A DNA stretch of 64,000 nucleotides from Sphagnum magellanicum. Lineage: Eukaryota; Streptophyta; Sphagnopsida; Sphagnales; Sphagnaceae. Under the pieces are notes generated by a model that was not told where the DNA came from, ran no database searches, and saw only the letters and a program-made list of their open reading frames with translations. Shown here piece after piece: positions 1-12,765 of the stretch. A program made the translations under genes and the position numbers. Numbering within the stretch: the stretch's first letter is position 1; each line of letters begins with the position of its first letter. Where the stretch lies: assembly GCA_021904315.1 (NCBI GenBank), contig CM038922.1:13119347-13183346 (forward strand), in the 5' to 3' direction.

Positions 1-3000
1 GAAGACAAAGGAGCATACCAGCAAATTGTAGCGCATGATTTTGGGGGTGGAATTTAGTGTGGATGGGTGTTAATGCAAAAGGACGGTAGTTAGTTTCATA
101 CCTTTACCTTACTAGAAGAGTATCCTAGTAATCCTAACTATTGGTAGTAAATTTATCAACTACCTCCACATTTGGAAGTGATACCCAAAAGTTTCAACTA
201 GTTTTTAAGAGGGTTGGTAGAAAGTAAACTAAGTAATAGTTGGTTAACTACTACCTTATAGCCTAAAAGTAGGAGCTAGTTTAATGAAAATTGTTATCAT
301 CAGTTATTTTCTTAGGGGCTTTATAGGGATTTAAGGGGAAGCAATCCCCTTATTTCCTTTCTTTCCCTTTTGTTTTTTGATTTGGTTTTGATAGTTAATT
401 TACCCATTCTCTTTCTCTCTTTCTATTTTGTCATTCTATTTGTAATTTTCCCTTTGCTCTAAAATCATTTCCCTACATTTTTAGTCTTTCACCATGAGGT
501 AATTTTCCCTCTAGTTTCAAAATGTACACATGACAATAATTCTTTTTGTGAGATTTATGGATAGGCCAAGGTAATATAAAAGTTGTTTTTTCTTTTATTT
601 CTTGATGTTTGTTGATTCTTTATATGTTTGTTGAGTGTTTGAGTGATAAATGTATGGTGGTATGGAGGACACCAATGGGTAGTAGGACTAGTAAGGTAGG
701 GTGGGCAACAAAGAGTTAAGTTATCTCGACAAGAAATGCTTGACAAGTGTTAATTTTGTTATATTATAAAATTACTATCCCTCTCCCTTATATTTGTACT
801 TGTTTTCACTATTTTTTCCCATCTTCATTGTTTAAGTTACCCTTATTTTTTAGTGTTATTATGTATATTAATTAAAGAGTGATAGGTAGTTGGCTATTGT
901 CAAGGTAGCAACTATAGTCTTCTTAACTGGAATTATGATATCACTTAATATAGTAAGTAATGGAAATTTGGCATTACCTTCCCCAATATGACCATTAATC
1001 AAGAAGTAATTATCAAAGGGCCTAGTTGGGATGAATTTACAAACACCACCATTGCACAAGGTACCGATTAACAAATGGTTTTGTTTTCAATGTAGGAAAC
1101 AAACCTAGGATCTCATTATTGAATAGTTAGATGGTAGGAAATGCCCTAAGTTTTTCTTCAATGGGACACATAGTCAACTCAGGATTTGGGGGGATTACAA
1201 CTAGGGAACTATTGATGGGGCTCTCATTTACACCTACCATGTTAATCTTCTCAACTTACAACTAATTGTTTACCTTTCAAAAATGTTTTACATGACATTT
1301 CATGTTGTTATTTAATTTCATGGGACCTTAGCCTTAAATAAAGGGGGGGGGAGGCGGGGTTGGATAGAATGCACTAGATTTATGAAGTTTTATGTTGTTT
1401 AGTTTATGTGTGTTGACAACAATAGTTGTAAGCACTGACATTGGAGTTTGTAACACCCCCTTCCTTTTGTTTGACATGTAAATGTTCATGATGGCTAGTG
1501 TAATCTTGTAAGAACATGTCTTATTGGTAACATCCGACCTCTTATATTCTATTTGGCTAATTTATGAACTTTTGATATTAACCTAAGTTATCGCCTCAAA
1601 ACAAATTACATGAACTCATAATTTTATTTGAAAGTTAGATTGGAATGAAGTTTTTTCATTATTCTCATAAACTAATTGTTATGAATTTTGCTTTTGTTTG
1701 CCTCTCAATGGCCCTTTGGGTTGCACATTCAATCATAATAAAAAAATAAGCCATCATTTTTCCTATTTATTATTTTCCATGATTTCTTCTACTATTCCTA
1801 TCCATGGTCTATTGTCATAGGATTCTTAATTATTCTTCAAATGTTCATGACATAAGATTGTGAATAATCCATTAAAGGTTTATTACCCTTGGTTTTCCTT
1901 ATAATAAAATGCAACAAGGATAACAAACTAGACAATGTTTCTTAAGTTGGATTTGGCTTAACTTGAGTTTCTTCCAAGGGTTATGAAGGCTCGTACTCAA
2001 AGTTCACCATCATTCATTCCCTATATGGGGTTATATCTTGTGAAAATAATTTTTTTTAACATCTTCACATAATATTTCTTCTTGGATGAAGGACGGTAAT
2101 CAAAATCCTATCCATTTGGTGCAAGTTGATTGTTTGTGCAATACTCATAAATATTGTGGTAACAAATTATTACCCCATCTAGGACTACCATTAGTTTCCA
2201 TGTTAAACATGTAAACATCTTCATCTTCCATGTTGTTATTTGTTAATATATACATATCATTAGGTAAGGTCTCAAATCATGCGTGGCCATAGGGTTTATA
2301 AGCTAAATTCATGTAACCTTAAATCCATATAATTTGATATTATGTTTATATAATGTTTGATCCAATGTTTTGTCTACCCACCTAACATCATGGACATTAA
2401 ACAATAAAATAAAGTTTAAAAATATCGTTGAAATTTTATAGAATATGTAATTAATGAAAGTTCCTAATAAAAGAAATTGATGAAAGCTTTTGGAAGAATA
2501 GTTGGCGGAAACATCTAGAGAAAAAAATTTGATATAAACTTTTAGAAAATAGTTAGCAAAAGCTTCTAAAAAATAATTATTGTTGGAGGTTTTTTTACCA
2601 AAAAGTTGGCAAATTTTGTTTTAAAAGGAAGGTGCAAGTTTTTAGAAGATGTGATTAGCAAAAAAACTTAACAAAAAATCAACAAAAACTTTTTTAAAAA
2701 GTGGTTATTAGAAGTTTTTATAAGGTTATTTAGTACAAGTTTATAAAAAGGTTACTTGATGAATATTTTGAAAAGGTTGATGAACTTTTAGAAAGCTCCA
2801 TTTGATAGTAAAGTAAAGGTTTGAAGGGCACCATTCCTTAATTTTGTTCAATGTAAGTTATCGCCTTTGTACTCTTAATTCATTTCATGCCTAACTTGTG
2901 TCATGCTTTATTTAAACAATAATGTCATTTAGTTAATGTTCATTTTCAACTTTTTTGTTTGTGAAGTTGATATAAAATCCTTCAAGTTTTATCTGTGTTT

Positions 3001-3069
3001 TGTCCTTGACACCTAACTAATGTGATCTTGTCTAGTTTTGTGTAATTATTTTAAACCATTGCATTATTT
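1..3069. other. AT-rich intergenic DNA
   Basis: No gene is recognisable on either strand. Open frames are short and look like nothing known. Around 2470-2800 there is a loose repetition of words such as aacttttagaaaa and gttggcaaaagc, which suggests an old degraded tandem repeat. Confidence 0.6.
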
Positions 3070-3465
3070 TTTTCTTTTTTAGTATTTTGAAAGGTTTGAA
3101 GCAAAATGCATTTAAAGGTTATAATGCATGTATGATTTATGTAAAGGAAGTGTAATGATGTTTAAACCAAGTTGTTGTGCTTGTAATATTGCCTTTACAA
3201 TTACATGTGATTTATGTCCATTTAAGATTAAAAGATGCAAATTTGCTTCAAAAATCCCAAAAGGTACATATCTTTTAAAAAATATTAAAAATTCTTGGAA
3301 CATGAATGTTGTCATCCAAACTTTTTTTTGTATGACCATGTAGGTCTCTAGTTTGCATGGTATAATGTAATCAATTTATAGTTTTTCATCCTTTAAAATG
3401 TAAAATCCTTCAAAAATGTTTTTGTTGCATTGATTACACAATTCATAGTTAGCCATTCTTGAGAT
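3070..3465 (-). pseudogene. DDE_1 (pogo/CENP-B-like) transposase relic
   Basis: The minus-strand translation matches the DDE_1 domain of pogo/jerky-type transposases. In order it shows a WLT..CINA-like start (about 3460-3420), the block KKVWMTTFMFQEFL (3327-3286), the core LLILNGHKSH (3234-3205), then GLNIITLPLHKSY. After a frameshift near 3120 the reading continues as CFKPFK, the usual end of the LPxHTSHxLQPLDVxCFKPFK block. The family core is LLILDGHxSH, whose Asp is a catalytic residue; here it is Asn. With the frameshift and further breaks above 3340 this is a dead fragment. I saw no terminal repeats around it. Confidence 0.75.
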
Positions 3466-5041
3466 TCAAAGATGGTGCTGTAAACTTGGTGTGAACTTTG
3501 TTTAGTTAAAAGATAAACACTTGATTGTTTGCCTATTTGGATTCCCACCTTGTTTACATTCTAATTATGTTAACTTACTTATAAGTTTGACGAAATGGAT
3601 TACATAACTAGCTAGTAAAGCCTTGTGTATTACATTCTTCAAGTCTTTTTCTAAGTTGAATGGTCAATTTTGGGTTTAAAAAAATAAAAGTAATACTGCC
3701 AAGGGTTTCATGGTACACCATTTTGAATTGATGTAAATTAGGTTTATATAAGTTTTACCACCTTCATATTGAGTTGCCACAATATTATAAATAGGCCACA
3801 TTTTTGCATGTTTAGATTTCAAGTAATGACAATTGCATCCTCTTCCTTTACATACGTAGTGGGCCAACTTTCTAAATTTTGGTTTTGTCATTTATATGGT
3901 TGGAAATTGAGGAACTTAAGAATATATATTTCATAAATTGTTGGTCTTCTTTATTGAAGTTACCCTTTTTTTAATTACATCCAAGGCTTCTTCTAATGAT
4001 TCATTTGTGCATTTACATGTTGCATGTGTAGCATGGTCCCTATTCACGATTGTCTTTTGTGTGATGTAAGTTGAAATAATTTTTTTTCCTTATCCATAAT
4101 TGGCCAATCTAGCAAACTCTTCCTTCTCCTACAAGACACATTGAACATCATGTGAGCCTTGTCTTCCTAGCCCTAACACCTCTAATAAATCAAAGGTATG
4201 TGGTCAAACCCCACAAGAGGTATGCCCTTAAATCCTTCCTATAATCGTACTAAGAAAATAAAAAGTGGATTTAGCCAAGAAATGAATTTATTGCATGTGA
4301 ATAAAAAACTTAAGTACAAATAATAAAATCAACAAAAATTTACAAAGTCTTTTCACTCCAAATTTTCATTTCTTATCAAGTTGTGTTTGTTGTGGGTATG
4401 AATCTCAAGCTTCTATACATGGGAACATGTTGAAATCTACAATAGCCTACTTTCTTTGCACTCTTTCTTATTTGTGATATTGTATATCATTATATCCAAT
4501 GGTGGTTTAAAAACTTGTTGAACTTTTTTTATTAAGATTTTGTTTATGTATGAAAATTTGCATTCATCATATTCTTTTTCTACTTTCACTTTTGTGTTGA
4601 TCTTAGCATTATTGCATTGGGAACTAAAAATCTTTAAAAAATATTGGAGTTCATTAGGACACTTGGCAATAAGTTGGACATGTTTTGATTAGTTGAGAAG
4701 AATGAATGCCCGGTTAAACAATTGGATTGAACTTGACATTGAGAATTGATATTCTAATGCTCTTGTCTGACAAGAAATGCAAAGTATTAAGTGTAGGGAT
4801 CTTTTTGGTAATCCTTAAAGGTTGTTCATCAATGTTAAGCCATAGTATCTGAAGCCAACAATGCATAGTTTGATTTTGAGGTTGAATTGTTAGAAGGTGC
4901 GCAAACTCTATTACAAAATTTGGGTGCAATTCATTAATCCATGTTCACCTGTTCATTAGAGCAGTGAATTCACCACTTTTCATTGGTCCCTGTTCATTAC
5001 AATCAGTGAATTCACTCAAAATCCAGTGAAATCACACCATT
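3466..5041. other. AT-rich intergenic DNA
   Basis: No supportable gene. Short minus-strand frames at 3676-3891 and 4714-4929 resemble no family I know. Around 4945-5040 the words gtgaattcac and ctgttcatta recur, probably part of a degraded repeat. Confidence 0.5.
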
Positions 5042-5290
5042 AGTCGAACACTTAAATGCCCTTGAATTGGGATTTTAAAAGATTTATATTTATATGTTTA
5101 TTGGAACGTGACAACTCTAAACCCATCACCAAATATTGCCCTCATATAATGAGTCATCAAATTTGTGGATTTGCCTTAAATCACACTTTTAACCAAACAC
5201 TTGAAACCCAATACATTGGGATTTTTCCAAATTTGAATGCATTGGAACACGACAAAATTCTAAACTTATCACCAAACACTTTTTTTAATT
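5042..5290. repeat. Diverged tandem pair
   Basis: Two adjacent related segments (about 5042-5199 and 5200-5290) share the order: accaaacactt-like start, 'ttgggattttt', a tract ending 'attggaac(g/a)(t/c)gacaa', then 'ctaaac(c/t)(c/t)atcaccaaa'. The second copy is shorter. This is an old local duplication with no coding content. Confidence 0.5.
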
Positions 5291-5705
5291 GTACATTTCT
5301 CTTAAAAAAAAATTAGAATGCCACACATATAATTGAAAACATAAAAAAATCACTACTTGGAAGCTTAAAATCATAATAATTTATTAAAATTAAAGAAAAA
5401 ACCAAACAAAGTTTTTAAAACCATGTGTTCAACCATAGGGTGTGCTGTGAACAGTGGAAAGCTCTTTGTTGTTTGTTCATAAGCCTCTTTGTGACCAACA
5501 AAGACATTGATCATGGGTCAATGTTTGGTGATGGGCTTACTTACCCTAAAGTAGGTGCCCATTGTGCAACAACAAACAAAAATATTTTCTTATCAAGTCA
5601 AGCCTTAAGGACGAGCAATGTTTTTTTAAGAATTTTTGTTTGTGGCTAAAGGTGGTGATCATCCATAGAAAGAGGTAAGAAAAAAGTGTTTATCACCTTA
5701 GGAAA

Positions 5706-5728
5706 ATATAGCCAAAAATCTGGCTATA
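5706..5728 (+). promoter_or_regulatory. Possible YJU2 core promoter (TATA-like)
   Basis: The sequence contains an 8-bp inverted pair, TATAGCCA and TGGCTATA, whose right arm runs into a TATA-like ctataaag at about 5723. This lies about 340 bases before the YJU2 start codon, a reasonable leader length. The leader also holds a three-codon upstream ORF (ATG at 5804, stop at 5813-5815). Transcript data would be needed to confirm it. Confidence 0.3.
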
Positions 5729-5981
5729 AAGAAAATATGAAATAATAATCATTCATCATCTTTCTGTATTTTTGGCTATACACTGAAAACCAAATATTGA
5801 GATATGGCGATTTAGATTATGTTTCCTCACTTTTGGCGATTGAAAACTCTGCAAACACTCACTACTGCTGGTGCGTACTGGCTCACTTGGGATGTGGATG
5901 CTGCTTTATTAGGGTTTTGTGTGAAAGCAGAAATTTTGTTTTCAAAGCTCTGAAGCAAACCAGAAGAAGGAGGAGAAGCAC

Positions 5982-6011
5982 AAGAAGAAGAAGAAGAAGA
6001 AGAAGAAGAAG
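5982..6011 (+). repeat. (AAG)n microsatellite in the YJU2 leader
   Basis: About ten AAG/AGA triplets lie some 50 bases before the YJU2 start codon. They create long Arg, Ser or Phe runs in nearby frames, which are not proteins. GA-rich tracts are common in plant 5' leaders. Confidence 0.85.
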
Positions 6012-6064
6012 GGTATAGCAGTTCTTGTTTTGGAAGTTGGGTTTGTGAGCGGCAAGCAAGCAGG

Positions 6065-9000
6065 ATGGGAGAAAGAAAAGTGTTGAACAAGTACTATCCG
6101 CCGGATTTTGATCCAGCCAAAATCCCGAGGCGCAAGCAGCCCAAGAATCAGCAGATCAAGGTGCGCATGATGCTTCCCATGAGTATCCGCTGCACCACCT
6201 GCGGCAACTATATCTACAAAGGCACCAAATTCAACTCGCGGAAAGAAGATTGCGAAGGCGAGGTGCGCTTTCTGTTCAATCCATTTTTCCCCCGTCCCCC
6301 CCCACACCAAACCCTAACTTCCTTGCAGAAGAACTCCGTTGGTAGTTTTGTGTGCATTAAGGCATGACAACAAAGCTTAAAAGGTTAGGAAAAATGGCAT
6401 GAAACCTCCTCAAATCAGGTTGCTAGATGTTACCAGAAGTGTTTTGAAACAAGGAAACATCGCAGTGCTTGTGGGGAAGGTTACTGCAACAACATGACCT
6501 TGCTCACAGTCGTAGAAAGTGTTCTTCACTTCTGATGCGGAATCAATAGCTGTAGGGTTGAAGAAAAACAAGCAGTTTGTTTAGATGCTAGACATGGTGT
6601 CCTTGATATCTTCAGTGTCCACAAGAGATTTGGATCTATTGAAGTTGTCAGAAGTGCAAACATCCTGTTACGAACTGTGTGTTGTTCCATCCACTTGTGC
6701 TGTAAAGAATGGAGTCACTCCATGGAGTTATGGTGCATGTGACAACCAGCTCTTCCACTTTTCAGAAAAATTCTAAAGAGTGGTTTGAGGAACATGTCTG
6801 GCTTGTGTCTAAGACTTTCTTATGATGTTCTGCACCATTGTATTGCTGCTACAAAGCATTATATCTTAAAAAATCAGAATTTTTTGCAGAGTTATTTTTC
6901 AGTGAAGAAGATATTCATAAAATCTGTTGTCCCTGGTGTTTAGTTACAGCTCTGGAATTGAAGGTTCAGCAGTTCTAGAACCTCAATTCCATACTGTTTT
7001 CTGCATCACCATAGCAGTTTCTATCACTTCTGTAAACATCAAATGTTTAGCTCTTTTTTCTCTAAACTGAGACTATTGAAAACTCTATCCATTGAAGAGC
7101 TTATCTAATTTTTGTTGACAGATAGGGCATCAGCAGCCCTAGGAATTGACCTGGTGTTTTTGTTTTGTTGGTGCAGACTTATTTGGGAATCCAAATCTTT
7201 CGGTTTTACTTCAAGTGCAGCAGATGTTCAGCAGAACTCACGATGAAAACTGATCCACAGAATAGTGATTACATAATGGAGAGTGGAGCTTCTCGGAATT
7301 TTGAGCCTTGGCGAGCTACAGATGAGGTCTGCTCATTTTAGATCCTGCTAGACCCTAATGATGCTTTTCCAGAAATTTTGTTGGTAAAAATTTGAAGACA
7401 TGACTCCAATATGGTTGTGTTCATATTTCTGGATACTGTAATGTAATGTTACCTGTTTTAGCAGAGACAGCTGTTGTACTGCTGGATAAGTCACGATGCC
7501 AAGCATTATGACTCTTTTGAGGTTGTTGGATGATTCAGGCCATGGATGAAGCAGTTAAGCAGAAGAATACAGAGGAGATGGGTGATGCGATGAAGGCACT
7601 TGAAAATCGTACAATTGAGTCGAAGCAGGAAATGGACATTCTTGCAGCACTGGATGAAATGAAGTCGATGCGGGTAAGGATGGAACCTGTGAGGAAATTA
7701 GTTGAAACCTCTACTGGGATTAGCAATGTCTGTGCATGAAATAGTACCTGCCTTGGGTCTTCTGGACTTTTCATTGGTCATGCTGTGTTCTATTCCTGTG
7801 CATCCGCCGTTTGAGATGTTTGTTATTGAATTCCTGGTTCTGCATGTGTGTGCATGCGTGCATGTTCTGTGTATTTTGTAAGTTCATAAGGTTATGGCTA
7901 CACTCATTCTTGTTGTTTCACCTTCAAAGTGTTGTGGAGTTTTCTGTGCAATCTTGTAGATATGTTCTCTGTGTGTGTGTTCCTTCCCAAGCTTGATGTG
8001 ATTGATTGTTTGCAGGCACGACATGCAATGGTGGGAGTGGAGGACATGATGCAGGCACTTCGTCGCACTGCAGAAGTCAAGGTAAGCATCATTGTTGGAG
8101 CATATGACATGCTTCATGATAGACATAGGTGTGGCATCTTTTGAGTTAGAGCTGATGTAGACGACAAAATGGAGGCATTCTTGTCAAAACTGGGGCATTC
8201 ATGAAAAAGGGATCATTTGGGATGCCTGGATCAGGAGAAGGAGTTGGCTGAAGCAGATGAGGCAGTTCTGCGGGCAGTTGTTTTCCAGGTGAATACATAC
8301 ACTGCTGCCAAGTCCCAGAGCATGCTTGTTTAGGTCAACCTTGTCTGTGAAAATTCTTTTATGGATATATAGTCAATCATGTATAATATTGGGGCTGCAA
8401 GGTTTTGAATCTCATGCATGTTTTTTCCATGGCTGGTAATTGATGTGAATCTGCTGTGCTGCTTCCTTACCTAACAGAATTCTCAAAACTTTGTGCGGCG
8501 ACTGGATGACGATGATCTAGAAGATGAATATGAGGTAGACATTGACTCAAATGAAGATTCAAAGGGAAAAGGGAGTGGCCTAAAGGTAAAACATTCTTGA
8601 TCCTCTATCTGAAATTAGCATCCCTGCTGTACTTGGCTTGTGGGTGAAGAAAGTGGAGTGTAACTTACATCACTTTTATGATTCTAACGATGTATCAATT
8701 GTGGCAGAGCACTGATGTGGGAGTGCGATCAACGGCACAAGTGGTCGACACCCTTGTCAGCCATGTTCCTGAACTCAGAGCTAAAGGTCTGTCGGAAACA
8801 GGTTTAGGCAGCCAAGTTGTTACGAAACCACGTGTTCCAGTATTTGCAGTAAAGGCAAAGAAGGTGAGATATTTATCCTTTTACCAAGTTTGGCTTGTGG
8901 ATGTCTGACTGTCCTCTGTAGCTTCTTGTCAAACATCATTCATTCCAGTATATGCTTTGTGATTTTCTTTGAATTGAAATCTGAAGACAATTAATGCTTG

Positions 9001-9983
9001 CACAGAAGTTTCCTTGCTCTGAAGCTGCCTTATATATCATTTTCTTTGGTCTTCTTCCGTAGTGTTCTTGTTCTCTCTTAGTTCCTGTCTTATCTAGCTC
9101 ATTTTGTTCTGGCTAGGCTTCAGTCTCAGTAGGATATTAGCTCATCTCAGTTGTGCATTTGTGGTATTTCTCTGTATGTGATATGATGAAGCTGATGGTT
9201 ATGAGTTCTGACCCCACTCATTCTTCTCGTGTTAGTTTTGTTTTGCTGGAACAGACACCACAGTTACCTTTCAAGTTTGACTGTAGAGTTTCCTCTCCAC
9301 TTTTATAGACATGTCTCTCTATAGGAATGAGGGAGAAGTTAGATGGTTTGCATCAATTGCTTGTGTTTACGCTTGTTGATAGGTTAGTGCCCTATGCTTT
9401 CTCTCCCTGAATTGCCTCTTTGGTGGCAGGTCCAGTCTTCAGAGAAAGTTGTACAGCCAACACAGGTTGTTCAGGAGATGGCTCAAGCAAAGGTAGGTAC
9501 ATTAGAACACTTGTGGTGTTGTTTCATTTTAGGAGAATTGACAGTTCCTGACTTGTTGCAAGTGTTGTTTCTCCTTTTTGGTGTCTTTTGACCCTGAACA
9601 TGGCCTGCCTTGTTCTCAACAGAATCCCATGGGCCTTCTACTTGACTATTCCTCAGACGATGATGATGAAGAAGAAAGCCCTGGAGAGTCCACAAGAAGT
9701 AGCAATATATCAAAGGTGCAATATACTGGACCTACCTTAGTTGCCTGGATTAATTGCTTTCATAGTTGTTTCTTGTGGATTGTATGAGTTCCTCACACTC
9801 TAGATCATTTATCTAGGATCACTTATTTGATGATTTCTATGTGTGAATGTGGTGGACCAGAGAAGAAAAATAGAGGGACCAACTGGAGCTGCTGCTGCTG
9901 CTAGCAGGGAAGTAATGCCTCAGGCTACTAACAGCATTGAGGATGATGTTTGTGGACCTGAAGGAGACAATGAGTCAAGCTAA
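6065..9983 (+). CDS. YJU2: Splicing factor YJU2 (CWC16 family)
   Basis: YJU2 joins the spliceosome at the branching step and helps place the 5' splice site near the branch point; it acts in the nucleus. Ten exons all keep frame: 6065-6262, 7177-7326, 7539-7673, 8016-8081, 8235-8288, 8478-8585, 8708-8863, 9430-9492, 9623-9715, 9861-9983, giving 381 residues. Every intron is phase 0 with GT-AG ends. The N-terminus carries the family signature [14 protein letters not shown]. Two cysteine pairs, C43/C46 (CTTC) and C80/C83 (CSRC), form the expected zinc site and are split by intron 1. Exon 3 has the block MKALENRT. The tail is acidic and poorly conserved (DDDDEEES near 9660), as usual. The KYYPPDF start favours YJU2 over its paralogue CCDC130. 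A telobox-like aaaccctaa lies early in intron 1 (about 6309). Confidence 0.95.
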
Positions 9984-11849
9984 CATGTGCTGCTATATCT
10001 TACTGTAAGGAGAAGCTTTGTCTTTTTGGATGTATTGTTTGCTTCTTGTATGAGCAACTTTTAAGAGGTTGTTTATGATAAACTCTAGTGAATATATTTC
10101 TCTATTCATCTGCAAGTTTCAGTGAGGCACTGCAGTAAAGGATTTCAACTTTCTGTCTATTGGTTTCCAGATGCAAATGTGGAGATTGAATCTCAATCAT
10201 CAGCTCATGCACATTGGTATGTCTGAGTTGATATCCTGCATAGTGCTGAGAGTAATTGTAGGAGGGTTAGATTAGCGCCCAGCTTCATGGAACAACTATC
10301 TTGAAAACCCCCAAATGGCATCTGCTGTGCATTGCAGTGAACTTCTTTGTAGCAAATAGAGAGAATTTAGCCCTTGGGTCCCTGGGTGACGATGATCCTG
10401 GAAATGTAAGGAGCATTGCTTCAAATTGGGACTTACTTTGTGGCTTATTGTTGCTTCTTGGTTCAGTTGTGCGGATGTTTGGAAGCAAGCCTTTCAAGAA
10501 TTTGCAGATGCTCATCTTTTAGGATCTTGTGGTTTGCAGAAAAGTTCAGTGGATATAGGACAAGGCTAAATCCTGTCACTCCAGTGTGATTCCTCCCATC
10601 CAGAAGGTGATCTCAGACTAAATTCCTCTCCGAACACAACAAATGCATGCACTGATTACAATGCAGTCTATTTGTTCCTGGATTGTGTAATGAAGATTTG
10701 TGTGGGTTTGATGCAGAATCAGTGCAAGGTCATGTTTTTCTTCATCAGTTTGACTCAAGACTTGCTGCCTGGTTTGGATGTTAAGGTGGTGACAGAAATG
10801 GGGTCTGTGTCAGAATTGGCACTCTGTTTTCAGACCTGTTTTGGTGACTATTGTGGTCTATTTTTGTTGGTTTAGCAGATGTGCATGTAGCTTCTCAGTA
10901 CATCTTGACTGGTCACATCCGTGTGCTGTGTTGCAGTGTGGGGATCATTTATGTTGCTGAATTGGTTCACTGAAAAACCACTCCAATCTACTGGTGACTT
11001 GCCCAAACACCTAGTTCACCTTCAATTGACAGAAAATGACCAGGTTATGATTTTCCTGGTGCTGAATCTACTCTACTAGGTAATGTGCCAGGGTCTTGAA
11101 ATACAAGGTGAAATCAGTTTCTGGTCATGAATTGTGGATCAGGAATTTCTATGGTGTGATGAGTGAGCTTTTCTCCCTCCCCTAATCATTTTGATTGGAG
11201 CATGGGACAAGGAAGCATCATCTTCAATATGTGCATTTATTGCTTGATTGATGGATGCAAGTTGCAGGTTCTGAATCTACAATGGAATTGGTAGATGGAA
11301 GACATGATTGCAGTTTTCACGGTGAGGAATAGTGAAGTTCATCTAGCATTTTCCAAGTATCACTAAGGTCTTTTTCATTGATCACTGGTGCAACACTTGT
11401 ACAATTCTTTGGAATAGTTTTGATGCAAGAAAAGTGGCCAGGATGTAACTATGATAAAATGAATGGTTCCAACCTCAGTTCCTTGAACCAACACAACTGA
11501 AATCCCAACAATGCAAAACCAAGAGCAATCGTGATGAGAGACATATTCACACATCCTCAACACCCTCACTGAATAGAAAAACTAGAAATTGAACCTTGTT
11601 AGATCTCTAGTAGATATGACCTTCTATTGCCCTACTCCATTGAGCATTCCCTAGAACCTTTCATCACTTCAATTACTATTACACCCATGATTTTATTAAA
11701 CAATTTGTTTAACGATTCTCAAATTGTAGAGATGTACCGGAAGACACTCAACAAACTTAACTACATCTGCACATAAAGATAATATGGCTTATAAACACCT
11801 TTGCTACTTGTAGCAAAAATCACACAAAGAACGAACAAAAAAATTTGAC
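9984..11849. other. 3' flank of YJU2, no second gene seen
   Basis: This stretch is less AT-rich than the intergenic DNA around it up to about 11350, then changes to AT-rich sequence. It probably includes the YJU2 3' UTR. Several frames of 60-75 codons exist (for example 10301-10522), but none looks like a known protein or assembles into a spliced model. It could hold a non-coding transcript or a dead gene. Confidence 0.45.
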
Positions 11850-12765
11850 ACTTAGGGCCACTTTAGACAAGGGTCCAAAGACCAAAAGCTTGGGGACCAA
11901 TTTGAAGCAAATTGCACCTTGAATTGGACCCTTCTTCACATTAAAAGTAAATAAAAATTCTTGAAGTAGAATAAGTGTGTTTAAAGACTTGGGGTTCAAT
12001 ATCAAAATGCATGATTGGCATGTGAGAGGATTAGGTTAACCTTTGGTATTTTTATTTTTTCTTCTTACTTTTTTTTCATGGTTTTTTTAATTGTTTGTTT
12101 GTTTGTGTTTTTTTTTTTCCTTTTTTTTAATCTTACTACACACAATGGATGAGCATAATCACAAGATACCACAATTGTTTTTTTCTTTGGTGCTTTTCTT
12201 TGGAATGGGAATCGGTTTAGGCATCTCTTATAAATTCAAATCGCCTTTCACTTGTGAAAATTCGCATTTTAACTTTCCACTTTTTGCCCCACCTTTCGAT
12301 TCACCTTCATTTCGTTCCCTTGAAAAGGTGGGGAATGCATTCCTTCTAACAACCACCTTGTAAAGATCCTTATTGGACATGTCAATTCTAAAATTGGTAA
12401 AAAAAATGGAGGAGTTGCAACAATATCCTCAATCCATAGCGTGTTTCCCATTCTCACACAATTTGAACAAGGGTAAATGAAAATAGTGAAAAAAAACAAA
12501 AAAAACAAAGAAATGAGCAACCTTGAACCTTAGTTTACACTTTGGTTCTCCAAACCATGAGCTTTCCTTTAAGCTTTTCTTTTTGGTTTGGACCAATTGG
12601 TTTCCCTCCAAAATGATGCCATGAAAGCTAAATGACAATTTGATTTTTTTGGGTCTAGTACCCTTGTCTACAGGCCTTGGGACCAATTTAAAGTTCTTGA
12701 CCAATAAAAATGTTCGATTTCATTGGACCTTGCTCCTTGGACCCTTGTTTAAAGTGGGCCTTAGT
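11850..12765. mobile_element. DNA transposon-like element with inverted ends (long member)
   Basis: The left end ACTTAGGGCCACTTTAGACA and the right end read inward on the other strand, ACTAAGGCCCACTTTAAACA, form terminal inverted repeats, continued on both sides by AGGGTCCAA. The interior (about 0.9 kb) has no transposase, so this is non-autonomous. A shorter relative with the same ends lies at 61276-61614. Part of the interior (about 12540-12760) matches that copy directly. No clear target-site duplication is visible, so the ends may be off by 10-40 bases and the superfamily is open. Confidence 0.65.

Noticed and set aside
5827..6310. Minus-strand frames with Ser or Phe runs near the YJU2 start
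   Set aside because: They come from the (AAG)n tract and from the complement of YJU2 exon 1.
10301..10522. Possible small membrane protein gene downstream of YJU2
   Set aside because: It starts at TTG, resembles no family and has no splice or promoter support.
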